DNA of 48,150 nucleotides from Nitrospirota bacterium (GTDB lineage Bacteria > Nitrospirota > Leptospirillia > Leptospirillales > Leptospirillaceae): the NCBI GenBank assembly GCA_021828805.1, contig JAJZCZ010000005.1, forward strand, positions 1 through 48,150. The letters are read 5' to 3'. Positions 29,675 through 37,423 of the stretch are shown one piece after another. How positions within the stretch are numbered: the stretch's first letter is position 1; the number at the start of each line of letters is the position of its first letter. A program made the translations under genes and the position numbers. The notes beneath the pieces are model-generated. The model saw nothing but the letters and a program-made list of their open reading frames with translations. It did not search any database and was not told where the DNA came from.

Positions 29675-30552
29675 TCGAAGGGCTTCTTCCGGCCACGGTC
29701 GACCGGATCCTGTCGGGTTTTCTCGAGGAGGATCTTCCGGAGGGGGATCTCACCAGCCGGCTCTTTTTTGGCACTTCCGCCTCCAACCGGAGGGTCGAGG
29801 CGGCTCTTGTGGCCGAAGAGGCAGGCGTTCTGGCGGGAACCTTTCTGGTGTCGAGAATCTATGCGCTCCTGGGCGGGGGTGTGGAGATTGCCTGGCGATG
29901 CGCCGAGGGCGAGGTTTTTTCTGCCGGCCAGACTCTGGCAACCTTGCGGGGACCGATACTTGAGACGCTGGCGGGAGAGCGTCTGTCGCTCAATCTGGTC
30001 AAACACCTCTCGGCGGTGGCCACATTGACCCGCCGCTACGTCGATCTGATCGCCCGCCATCGCCCGCCCGGGATGCGCCCTCTTCGGGTGGCTGAAACAC
30101 GCAAAACCCTTCCGGGTCTGCGGCTCTTTCAAAAACATGCCGTGCGGGTAGGGGGAGGGCACTCCCACCGCTCCTCGCTCTCTTCCGGGATCCTGATCAA
30201 GGACAACCATCTTGTGGGAACGGGAGGGGTGTCGTCGGCCCTGGCGCTGGCCCGGCGGGACGCGCCCCATCCCTACCGGATCGAGGTGGAGGCCGATACC
30301 CCGGAGCAGGCCCGGGAGGCCGTGACAGGCGGTGCCGATATCGTTCTTTTGGACAACATGCCCGCCCCGGCGATGGCCGCGCTGGTTCCCGAGCTTCGGG
30401 GACTTGGACGGGAGGTTCTTCTTGAGGCCTCCGGAGGGTTGACTCTCGACAAGGTCCGGGAGCTCGCCGCCATCGATCTCGATGTGATTTCGGTGGGAGC
30501 TCTGACCCACTCGCCCGGGGACATCTCCCTGAGGCTCGACTTCCTCTCCTGA
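29671..30552 (+). CDS. nadC: Nicotinate-nucleotide pyrophosphorylase
   Basis: EEDLPEGDLTSRLFF; RVAETRKTLPGLRLFQKHAVRVGGGHSHR; VEADTPEQAREAV. Confidence 0.95.
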   Translation: MIEGLLPATVDRILSGFLEEDLPEGDLTSRLFFGTSASNRRVEAALVAEEAGVLAGTFLVSRIYALLGGGVEIAWRCAEGEVFSAGQTLATLRGPILETLAGERLSLNLVKHLSAVATLTRRYVDLIARHRPPGMRPLRVAETRKTLPGLRLFQKHAVRVGGGHSHRSSLSSGILIKDNHLVGTGGVSSALALARRDAPHPYRIEVEADTPEQAREAVTGGADIVLLDNMPAPAMAALVPELRGLGREVLLEASGGLTLDKVRELAAIDLDVISVGALTHSPGDISLRLDFLS

Positions 30553-31394
30553 TGGAGAGCGGGGCGCGTCCCGAAAGCCTCCGGCTCCGCCAGGTCTATC
30601 GGGATCCCCCGGGATTGTTTGCCCGGGAGCTCCCCTCCACGAACGATACTCTCAAAAAACTTGTCCTGGCGGAGGAACCTGAGCCCTTCACATCGCTTCT
30701 CTGCGGTCGTCAGACCCGGGGCCGTGGACGCCCGGGAAACACCTGGTCGAGCGCTCATGGCGATCTTGCCATGAGCCTCTGGCTCCCTTCCGGAGGGGGT
30801 GAAGGCCCTCTCCCACTCTCTCTTTTTGTCGCGGGCGCCTGTCTTGAGGCCCTGTCAGATGTGCCGGGGGTCCGCTGGAAATACCCCAATGATCTTTGCC
30901 GGGAGCTGTCGAAGGTTCCGGGGGGGGATGAGGCCCCCTCCGTGGGCAAGCTTGGGGGGATTCTGGTGGAGCCCCTGCGACGGGAGGGCCTCATTCGGGG
31001 CCATGTGGCCGGGATCGGAATCAACCTGACCGCAGATCGTCCGTCCGTCTCTCTTGCCGAAGGGGCTCTTCCCATGGCGACCCTCTTTCCTTCTTCCCTG
31101 ACCCCCCTGTCGCTTTCCCGCCGGATCGTGCTCGCTCTCCGCTCTCTTCTTGCCCGGGGAGAAGGCGCTCTTCGGGAGTCCCTCGACCGCCATCTTCTCT
31201 GGCGCGGCCGCTGGGTGGCCTACACCATAGAAACGGGGGAGACGGGCTCTTCAGGACTCCTGCTGGGTCGGATTGAAGGACTTTCGGAGGCGGGACACCT
31301 TCAGGTGAGGGCTCCTGATGGGGAACTTCGCCTTCTTCCTCCCCACGTCCGCACCTTGCGCCCGGTTGAAAAATCCGGAGGTGGGGATGGTTGA
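30552..31394 (+). CDS. birA: Biotin--[acetyl-CoA-carboxylase] ligase
   Basis: LPSTNDTLKKLVLAEEPEPFTSLLCGRQTRGRGRPGNTWSSAHGDLAMSLWL; RWKYPNDL; KLGGILVEPL; GIGINL. Confidence 0.93.
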   Translation: MESGARPESLRLRQVYRDPPGLFARELPSTNDTLKKLVLAEEPEPFTSLLCGRQTRGRGRPGNTWSSAHGDLAMSLWLPSGGGEGPLPLSLFVAGACLEALSDVPGVRWKYPNDLCRELSKVPGGDEAPSVGKLGGILVEPLRREGLIRGHVAGIGINLTADRPSVSLAEGALPMATLFPSSLTPLSLSRRIVLALRSLLARGEGALRESLDRHLLWRGRWVAYTIETGETGSSGLLLGRIEGLSEAGHLQVRAPDGELRLLPPHVRTLRPVEKSGGGDG

Positions 31395-32199
31395 GCACAG
31401 CCTCTTTGCGGATCTTCTTGGGGTGACGGTCAAGGCCGGAGTTTCAAGGATCTCGGTGGCCCTTCACGGATCCCGGGGCATCGTGGCAATCCGGACGGCT
31501 CCGACGCCGGTCCGGGGGAATGGAGAGTCCCTGGAGCCTTTTCTTTCGTCTCTCTGGCCGGCCCTTTCTCTCGGGGATCTTCCCGGAACCCTTGTCTGCG
31601 TGGTTCCTGATCTCGCCCCCCTCCTTTCTGAAGGATGGAAGCGCCACTTTGGCACCACCCTTCGCCCGTTCGATCTCTCCCGGGCTCCCTTTTCTTCCGG
31701 AGACTACGCAGCCGGGGCCTTGGGGGCGGACCGGGGCGCCGTAATCTGGGGAGCTGTGGTGCGCCATGCGTCCCCATTGGGGGAGTCGTTCATGGTGGCG
31801 GATTTCGGAACCCATACGGTGACGACGGTTCTGTGCCGGGGCCGCGTTCTCGGGGGGGCGATCATGCCGGGAGTCGCCCTGACAATAGGGGCCGTAGGGG
31901 CGGGACGGGTTCTTCAGGGGCAGGACAGCAGCCGGCGGGGGCTTTTTGAGCGCTCGGAGCTTCGAGAGATTGTGGCGGTAGGCCGGGGAACGAGGCCCGG
32001 AATTCTTGCGGGGGGGGTGCTGGGAGGGGTGTCGGCGGTGGAGGGGCTTAAGAGCAGGGCGGAAAGAGAGTTGGGAGAGCCGCTGGGTCTTCTTCTGACC
32101 GGCGGCCTCTCACCCCTCCTTGCCCGGTTCTTCTCCGGAGATCCTCCGGTTGATCGTCAGTTGCTGCATTATGGGGCCAGAGGCTTTCTTCTGGCGTGA
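31387..32199 (+). CDS. coaX: Divergent type III pantothenate kinase (CoaX) homolog
   Basis: GALGADRGAVIWGA...VADFGTHTVTTVLCRGRVLGGAIMPGVALTIGA...LLTGGLSPLL match CoaX; N-terminal DxGNT motif absent. Confidence 0.72.
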   Translation: MVEHSLFADLLGVTVKAGVSRISVALHGSRGIVAIRTAPTPVRGNGESLEPFLSSLWPALSLGDLPGTLVCVVPDLAPLLSEGWKRHFGTTLRPFDLSRAPFSSGDYAAGALGADRGAVIWGAVVRHASPLGESFMVADFGTHTVTTVLCRGRVLGGAIMPGVALTIGAVGAGRVLQGQDSSRRGLFERSELREIVAVGRGTRPGILAGGVLGGVSAVEGLKSRAERELGEPLGLLLTGGLSPLLARFFSGDPPVDRQLLHYGARGFLLA

Positions 32200-32315
32200 G
32201 CCACTTCCCTGGCCACGGCATGCGAGGGCCGGATGATGAGGTAGAGAAGGGCGCTGATCATGACGAATCCCAGAGTGCTGAGAACTTCGAAGAGAAGTGG
32301 AATGATGGTGTCCAT
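32169..32315 (-). CDS. Small single-TM protein, 48 aa (below ORF-track size cutoff)
   Basis: ATG preceded by AAAGGAGGT with 5-nt spacing; MDTIIPLLFEVLSTLGFVMISALLYLIIRPSHAVAREVAHARRKPLAP*; hydrophobic helix then positively charged tail. Confidence 0.75.
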   Translation of the reverse strand: MDTIIPLLFEVLSTLGFVMISALLYLIIRPSHAVAREVAHARRKPLAP

Positions 32316-32412
32316 GGCAGACCTCCTTTCAGGGATCTCTTCGGATCCTGCGGAACAATACTTGAGACTATGATCCCGGTCAGGGTTCCGGGCGGGGGAT
32401 TCAGATAAAATA

Positions 32413-32577
32413 GCCGGCGGTCAGCGACCGGGTGTAGACTCCCGGCAGCCTTCGGTGGTAGGATGGTGTCGTTCGCTTCTCGCGAATGGCGATGGGGTTC
32501 GCCTAATCCCGATGTTTCGGGTGATGACTCCTACCATGGGTGGTCCTGGATCAGGATTCCGGCACATGTGGTGGGAG
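32413..32577 (+). promoter_or_regulatory. Extended structured leader around the fluoride aptamer (candidate expression platform)
   Basis: TGGTAGGA (32456-32463) and TGGTGGGAG (32569-32577) are each complementary to (C)TCCTACCA (32528-32536); further hairpins TTCGC/GCGAA (32472-32486) and CGGTC/GACCG (32418-32430). Confidence 0.55.
32488..32535 (+). ncRNA. Fluoride riboswitch (crcB motif) aptamer
   Basis: GGCGATGGGGTTCGCCTAATCCCGATGTTTCGGGTGATGACTCCTACC: P1 GGCGA/TCGCC, second hairpin CCCGA/TCGGG, conserved TGATGACTCCTACC tail, pseudoknot GGGGT(loop)/ACTCC; near-identical in conserved positions to crcB RNAs such as GGCGAUGGAGUUCGCC...UAAUGACUCCUACC. Confidence 0.92.
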
Positions 32578-32742
32578 AGACCGTTCCTCGTTGTATCCTT
32601 TCCCTGTCCTGCCGTTTTTCCCTTCCGAGTCTCCCCCCCCAAGATCCTGACCAAAAACGTTGAGTGGTCTGCGTGGTTGCGGACCTGCGACATTTGCCCC
32701 GATTGATCTGCTGCCGGGGATGATCCGACTTCGAGGTATGCG

Positions 32743-33687
32743 ATGGCTGACTCCGTTCCTCTTCCCTCCTGGCGCTCCCCCAGAATCCTCCTGCCTTTGC
32801 TGGGGCTTCTGGCAACTCTTCTGTGGGGGATTTTTCTTCTTGTGGACCGGGGGCGCTATGTCCGCTCAGTGGATTGTTACGTCCAGGGGAAGGTTACGCT
32901 CGTCTCCACGCCGGTCGGAGGGAGAGTGATTACGCTCGCGGTCAATGAAGGGGATCCTGTCTCGATGGGAGAGGTCATTGCCACCATCGACACAACGGGA
33001 GACCGCTACAACCGCAAGCACAACGTTTCTGCCAACCTTGCCCCCTACCGGACGCTGGCCCGGGATCTGGCCCGCAAGGTCTCGGTGGCCCGGGAGGTCA
33101 CCGATGCCCGGGACCACTACCGCCGGGGACAAAAGCTCCTCTCAAACCACTTCATTTCCGAGCAGGATCTGGAGGATCTGGAAACGACCTACCGGAAGAA
33201 AAAAGAGGCCCTGACGGAAATTGACCGGATGGTAGCGGCCGACCGGGAGATGCTCGCGTCCTCGGAGGTCCACCCCAGAAACCGAACGGTCTTTGCCCCG
33301 CGGACCGGTCAGATTGTCCAGCGCCTCGTGACACTGGGGGACTCTGTGCGCCCCTCCCAGCCCCTGGCCAGCCTGGTCGATCCACGGAGCCGGGAGGACA
33401 TCTGGCTCGATGCCTATCTGCGGGAGACCCAGGTCTGGAAGGTCCACCCGGGTCAGAAGGTCAGAATTCGCCTGGATTCCTACCCCGGCACCGTCTTTTC
33501 CGGCCACGTCCTCGAATTTATACCGGCGGCGAGCCAGGCCTTCTCCCGACTTCCCCTCCAGAATGCTGCCGGGACCTTCGTGAAGGTTGTCCAGCGGGTT
33601 CCGGTGCGGATCGTCTTCGATAGCCTGCAGGGAAAACCTCTCTACCCGGGGATGTCTGCCGAGGTGGCCATTGACCGGAAGTCCTGA
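32743..33687 (+). CDS. EmrA/HlyD-type membrane fusion protein
   Basis: Single N-terminal TM, lipoyl halves (VQGKVTLVSTPVGGRVITLAVNEGDPVSMGEVIATID ... NRTVFAPRTGQIVQRLVTLGDSVRPSQPLASLVD), AYLRETQVWKVHPGQKVRIRLDSYPG. Confidence 0.9.
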   Translation: MADSVPLPSWRSPRILLPLLGLLATLLWGIFLLVDRGRYVRSVDCYVQGKVTLVSTPVGGRVITLAVNEGDPVSMGEVIATIDTTGDRYNRKHNVSANLAPYRTLARDLARKVSVAREVTDARDHYRRGQKLLSNHFISEQDLEDLETTYRKKKEALTEIDRMVAADREMLASSEVHPRNRTVFAPRTGQIVQRLVTLGDSVRPSQPLASLVDPRSREDIWLDAYLRETQVWKVHPGQKVRIRLDSYPGTVFSGHVLEFIPAASQAFSRLPLQNAAGTFVKVVQRVPVRIVFDSLQGKPLYPGMSAEVAIDRKS

Positions 33688-33688
33688 C

Positions 33689-35074
33689 ATGCCGGCAGCG
33701 CCTTTTCGCCTCTGTCCGCTGAGCCGGAGAGGGGTCGGCACGGTGCTCCTCCGGTCGCTCTCTGTTCTCTTTTTTGCTGCGGTCCTGGGGATTGGCCCGC
33801 CCGGGGGAGAGCAGGCCTGGTCCGATCCGGCTCCGGTGGCCATCGACCAGGAGACGGCGGTCAGGACAGCCCTGGCCTCCCATCCTCTTGTCCGGATGGC
33901 CGTGGACAGAAGCCGGGCCCAGGAGGAAGGGGTGGGAACAGCTCTGGCCGATTATTATCCGCATCTCACTCTTTCCATTGACCAGCTCTTTTTGAACACG
34001 GCCTTTGTCGGAGGAGTGTTCCCCGACTACCAGCCCATCGCCCCGGAACTTTTAAATCCGACCCTCACCCAGGAGATTACTGATTTCGGCCGGCGTCACT
34101 ACCGGGTCAGTGCGGCGAGAGCGCGCCTTGAGAGTCGACGGCAGGAGCTTGCCGAGGCCCGGCTTTCGGTCGTCTATCGGGCCCGGGTTGCCTATGACCA
34201 GCTCGCGATGTTTGAACATCTTCTCGTGGCAGCACAAAAAGGAGTGGAGGATGCCGCCCTCCACTACCGGCAGGCAGGGCTGAGGCTCGCCAGCGGCTTC
34301 GGTGTGATTACCGATGTGACCATGGCCCGCTTGCTTCTGGAGAAGACCCGGCTGGCCGAAATACGGACGGAAAACGCCCTCCACAAGGCCCAGGCCGACC
34401 TGGCCTATGCGATGGGACAGGAGAGCGGTCTTTACCGGACCAAAGCCGAGGCTCCTGCGGCCTCCCCCTCTGTCTCTCTCTCCGAGTCCATGGCGTATGC
34501 GATGGCCCATCGTCCCCTTCTCCTGGCCGCCCTGGCCCGGGACCGGGAAGCCCGCAACAGGGTGGATGAGGTCCGGACGAAAAACTATCCCCACCTGTCT
34601 CTGTTTGCCCAGGGCTACCTTCTCTGGGGCGTCCCGTCGACCATCTCGGGGGCCCCGGCCGGTTCAGGACTTTTTCTTCCCACCTTCCAGAGCGGGGTGG
34701 CTCTGACGCTGCCCATCTTTGTTGGAGGGGAGATCGTTCACGAGACGGAGCGGGCACGGATGGAGTCCCGCCGGGAGAGTGAGAAGAGCCGGCTTGTCAG
34801 AATCCGGATTGCCCGGAATATCCGCAAGCTCGTTTTCGACATGAAGACCCGGGAGGAGACGCTCACCCTCGACGAACGTCGGTACGAGAATGCCCGGACC
34901 AATCTCTCTCTTGTTGAGAAGCGCTTTGCCCGGGGCCTGGTCGATGGTGTGACGGCCCTCGATGCCCAAACAGAGCTTATTGCCAGCCGGGAGCGGCTTG
35001 TGGCCGACAGGTATCGGGTCGAGATGGTCCGGGAGGCCCTCAACCGGGAGACGGGGCGCCGCGTCGGATTCTAG
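33689..35074 (+). CDS. TolC-family outer membrane efflux protein
   Basis: Signal peptide; two OEP-like repeats (ALASHPLVRMAVDRSRAQEEGVGTALADYYPHLTLS ... AMAHRPLLLAALARDREARNRVDEVRTKNYPHLSLFAQGYL). Confidence 0.9.
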   Translation: MPAAPFRLCPLSRRGVGTVLLRSLSVLFFAAVLGIGPPGGEQAWSDPAPVAIDQETAVRTALASHPLVRMAVDRSRAQEEGVGTALADYYPHLTLSIDQLFLNTAFVGGVFPDYQPIAPELLNPTLTQEITDFGRRHYRVSAARARLESRRQELAEARLSVVYRARVAYDQLAMFEHLLVAAQKGVEDAALHYRQAGLRLASGFGVITDVTMARLLLEKTRLAEIRTENALHKAQADLAYAMGQESGLYRTKAEAPAASPSVSLSESMAYAMAHRPLLLAALARDREARNRVDEVRTKNYPHLSLFAQGYLLWGVPSTISGAPAGSGLFLPTFQSGVALTLPIFVGGEIVHETERARMESRRESEKSRLVRIRIARNIRKLVFDMKTREETLTLDERRYENARTNLSLVEKRFARGLVDGVTALDAQTELIASRERLVADRYRVEMVREALNRETGRRVGF

Positions 35075-35286
35075 CCTGAGTTCATCCTTCCTCTTCTCTC
35101 ATCACTTATTTCCACTTCTTTGTACTTATTTATAAAATAACGAGGATCACGTTTTGATGGATTGAGAGTGTCCCTGATTTTTCTTTTTTTCTTCCTGTAA
35201 AATTTCTGGGAGGATGTCTCTGAGACAGAAAGATCTCCATCGTTCGTATGCTTGTTGCGTCTTGAAGGCAAGGCAGGAGGGTCGGG

Positions 35287-37164
35287 ATGAAGGCAAACAA
35301 TGATCTCGATGAGAACAGTCACCGGATTCGGGAGGCCTTGGGGACCCTGACCCGCTTCTATGGGGCCCTCACCTCTCTCAACTCGCTGGCGCGGGAGAAA
35401 AACTCCGAAGAGGACTTTCTTGCCCGAACGATCAGGATTCTTGTCGACCTGGCAGGCTTCACCGCTGCGGGTTTCTATTTTGATGAAGGGGATGTTCTCC
35501 GGCTGGGGGTCCATCATATTACCGATCCGGACCACAAGGATTGCCACCCCCTTGTCTTTTCCCTGGACCCGGAGTCCCCTGACAGCAGGACGGGAACTGT
35601 CCGGAGTTTCCGCAGCGGCGCGCCCCTTTTTATCGACGATCTTCAAAAGGCCTACCAGGATCTGGGGCTCAGCCAGCGTGCCAAGGACTATCTGAGTATC
35701 TCCTTCCGGGCGACGGGTTTGTGCCCCATCCTTCGGGGCGGCCGGACGGTCGGAGTCTTTGCGGCGGTTTCCGACCAGACCTGCTTTTTCACTCCCGAGA
35801 TTCAGGAACTCCTTATTGAAGCCTCCCGGATTATTTCCTTCACCCTCGACAATATCGACACCGAGAGCGCCCGGCGGCAGTCCGAGGAGTACTTCCAGAC
35901 CCTTGTCGGAGCGCTTCCGGATAGTGTGTGGCTCAAGGATGAGAAAGGGGCCTGGCTTTTGGCCAACCGGGCGGCGCTGGAGCTTTTTGGTCTTGGCGAC
36001 CGGACCGACTGGTTCGGAAAAACCGAAGAAGAGCTGGCCCTCATCAACCCTGCCTTTGCCAGTGCGCACCAGGGCTGTCTCATGACGGACACGCAAGCCT
36101 GGCAGAGCGGCGCTGTCACCGATGCTGTGGAGGCGGTAACGGCTCCCGACGGCTCCGCTCAGGTCATCGAGAGCCGGAAAATCCCGATCTTTGATGAGGA
36201 CGGATCGCCCCGGCGGCTGGTGGTGATCGGACGGGACATGACGGAACGGATCCGGTCTGAAGAGGAGAGAACCCTCTCCGAGAGGATCTTCGAGACAAGC
36301 CCGTTCGGCATTTTTGTCACGGACAGCACCCGGCGGATTATCCGGGTTAACCCCGCCTTTACAACGATCACCGGCTGGAAGCCGGAAGAGGTTCTGGGGA
36401 AAAATTCCCGTCTCCTGGCGGACAAATCCGTGGATGACGAGACCTCGCGAACCCTCTGGGAGCATGTGGAGAGTATGGGGAGCTGGTCGGGGGAGGCCCG
36501 ATGCCAGCGGCAGACAGGGGAGTCCTATACCGGCTGGTTCGATATCAATACCCTGAAGAAAGAGGGGGTGACGACGGGCTATTTCGGCATCTTCTCCGAT
36601 ATTACCCGGCGGAAGGAGGATGAGGAGCGGATCATTCATCAGGCCTTCCATGATCCTCTGACGGATTTGCCCAATCGCCGAAGCTTCATGATGAGGCTTG
36701 AAGAGGAAATTGCCCGGGTGAGCCGGGATCCCGCTCACCGGTTTGCCTTGGGAGTTCTCGATCTCGACGGCTTCAAGGAGGTCAATGACCGTTACGGCCA
36801 TCCGGCGGGAGATGAGCTTCTGGCCCTCGTCTCCCGCCGTCTGGAGAAGAGTCTCCGGGTTACGGATTTTCTGGCCCGTTTTGGCGGAGATGAATTCGCC
36901 ATCCTTTTTGCCAAGGTTTCGCCCACCGATCCTGTTTTTGAGAGGGTTATGAAGGCCATGCGGGTGCCGGCCGTTATCCGGGGCCATCAGATCCCTGTCT
37001 CCGGAAGCCTGGGGTTGATCCTTTGTCCTCCGGCTCCTCTCGATTCCGACATGCTTCTCTCCCATGCCGATGCCGCCCTTTATGAGGTGAAGAAGCATGG
37101 CCGGAACGGCTGGGCTTTTTACTCCCCCGGATTGGGGGGCCTTTCCTCACCGTCCCCCTTCTAA
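35287..37164 (+). CDS. GAF-PAS-PAS-GGDEF diguanylate cyclase
   Basis: N-terminal GAF-like, two PAS domains, DPLTDLPNRRSF, intact FGGDEF, RVTD I-site five residues upstream; no EAL. Confidence 0.92.
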   Translation: MKANNDLDENSHRIREALGTLTRFYGALTSLNSLAREKNSEEDFLARTIRILVDLAGFTAAGFYFDEGDVLRLGVHHITDPDHKDCHPLVFSLDPESPDSRTGTVRSFRSGAPLFIDDLQKAYQDLGLSQRAKDYLSISFRATGLCPILRGGRTVGVFAAVSDQTCFFTPEIQELLIEASRIISFTLDNIDTESARRQSEEYFQTLVGALPDSVWLKDEKGAWLLANRAALELFGLGDRTDWFGKTEEELALINPAFASAHQGCLMTDTQAWQSGAVTDAVEAVTAPDGSAQVIESRKIPIFDEDGSPRRLVVIGRDMTERIRSEEERTLSERIFETSPFGIFVTDSTRRIIRVNPAFTTITGWKPEEVLGKNSRLLADKSVDDETSRTLWEHVESMGSWSGEARCQRQTGESYTGWFDINTLKKEGVTTGYFGIFSDITRRKEDEERIIHQAFHDPLTDLPNRRSFMMRLEEEIARVSRDPAHRFALGVLDLDGFKEVNDRYGHPAGDELLALVSRRLEKSLRVTDFLARFGGDEFAILFAKVSPTDPVFERVMKAMRVPAVIRGHQIPVSGSLGLILCPPAPLDSDMLLSHADAALYEVKKHGRNGWAFYSPGLGGLSSPSPF

Positions 37165-37260
37165 AGAGACCCGACCGACTCCCACCACAACTATCCTTCC
37201 GTATTTTCCCCGACACCCTTGCAAATGCTTTGTGAAGGGTGTGAAAAACGATTGTCCGGC

Positions 37261-37289
37261 TTGCCTTTTTTTGAGCAATTTCGTATGAT
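37261..37289 (+). promoter_or_regulatory. Sigma70-type promoter of mdh
   Basis: TTGCCT-17 nt-TATGAT. Confidence 0.65.
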
Positions 37290-37377
37290 CTCTCCAATAG
37301 AGACAATCTTGGGATGACCGCTTTGTGGCTTTTTTGCCCCTCCCCGGACAATCGGCGAGGTCGCAGAAGGAGCTTGT

Positions 37378-37413
37378 GTGGCAACCGGAGAGATAATTTC
37401 GGTCGGTAATTAA
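37378..37413 (+). CDS. Candidate 11-aa leader peptide before mdh
   Basis: AAGGAG-5 nt-GTG start; VATGEIISVGN*; stop TAA lies within the mdh Shine-Dalgarno TAAGGAG. Confidence 0.3.
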   Translation: MATGEIISVGN

Positions 37414-37423
37414 GGAGATTCGT

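Noticed and set aside
32196-32408. 70-aa plus-strand ORF after coaX
   Set aside because: No protein-like features; the opposite strand has the well-supported 48-aa membrane protein.
32406-32411. -10-like TAAAAT as promoter of the riboswitch leader
   Set aside because: No acceptable -35 at proper spacing; promoter position left undetermined.
32456-32536. tRNA-like shape (8-bp outer stem with three inner hairpins)
   Set aside because: No T-loop TTCRA, no anticodon arm geometry; inner sequence matches the fluoride aptamer instead.
32455-32706. 83-aa and 66-aa plus-strand ORFs between coaX and the MFP gene
   Set aside because: They run through the riboswitch/leader region, lack an SD and resemble no protein, including CrcB.
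35071-37098. 675-aa minus-strand ORF
   Set aside because: Antisense to the GGDEF gene, whose domains are unambiguous; low-complexity Arg/Gly/Pro/His-rich shadow translation.
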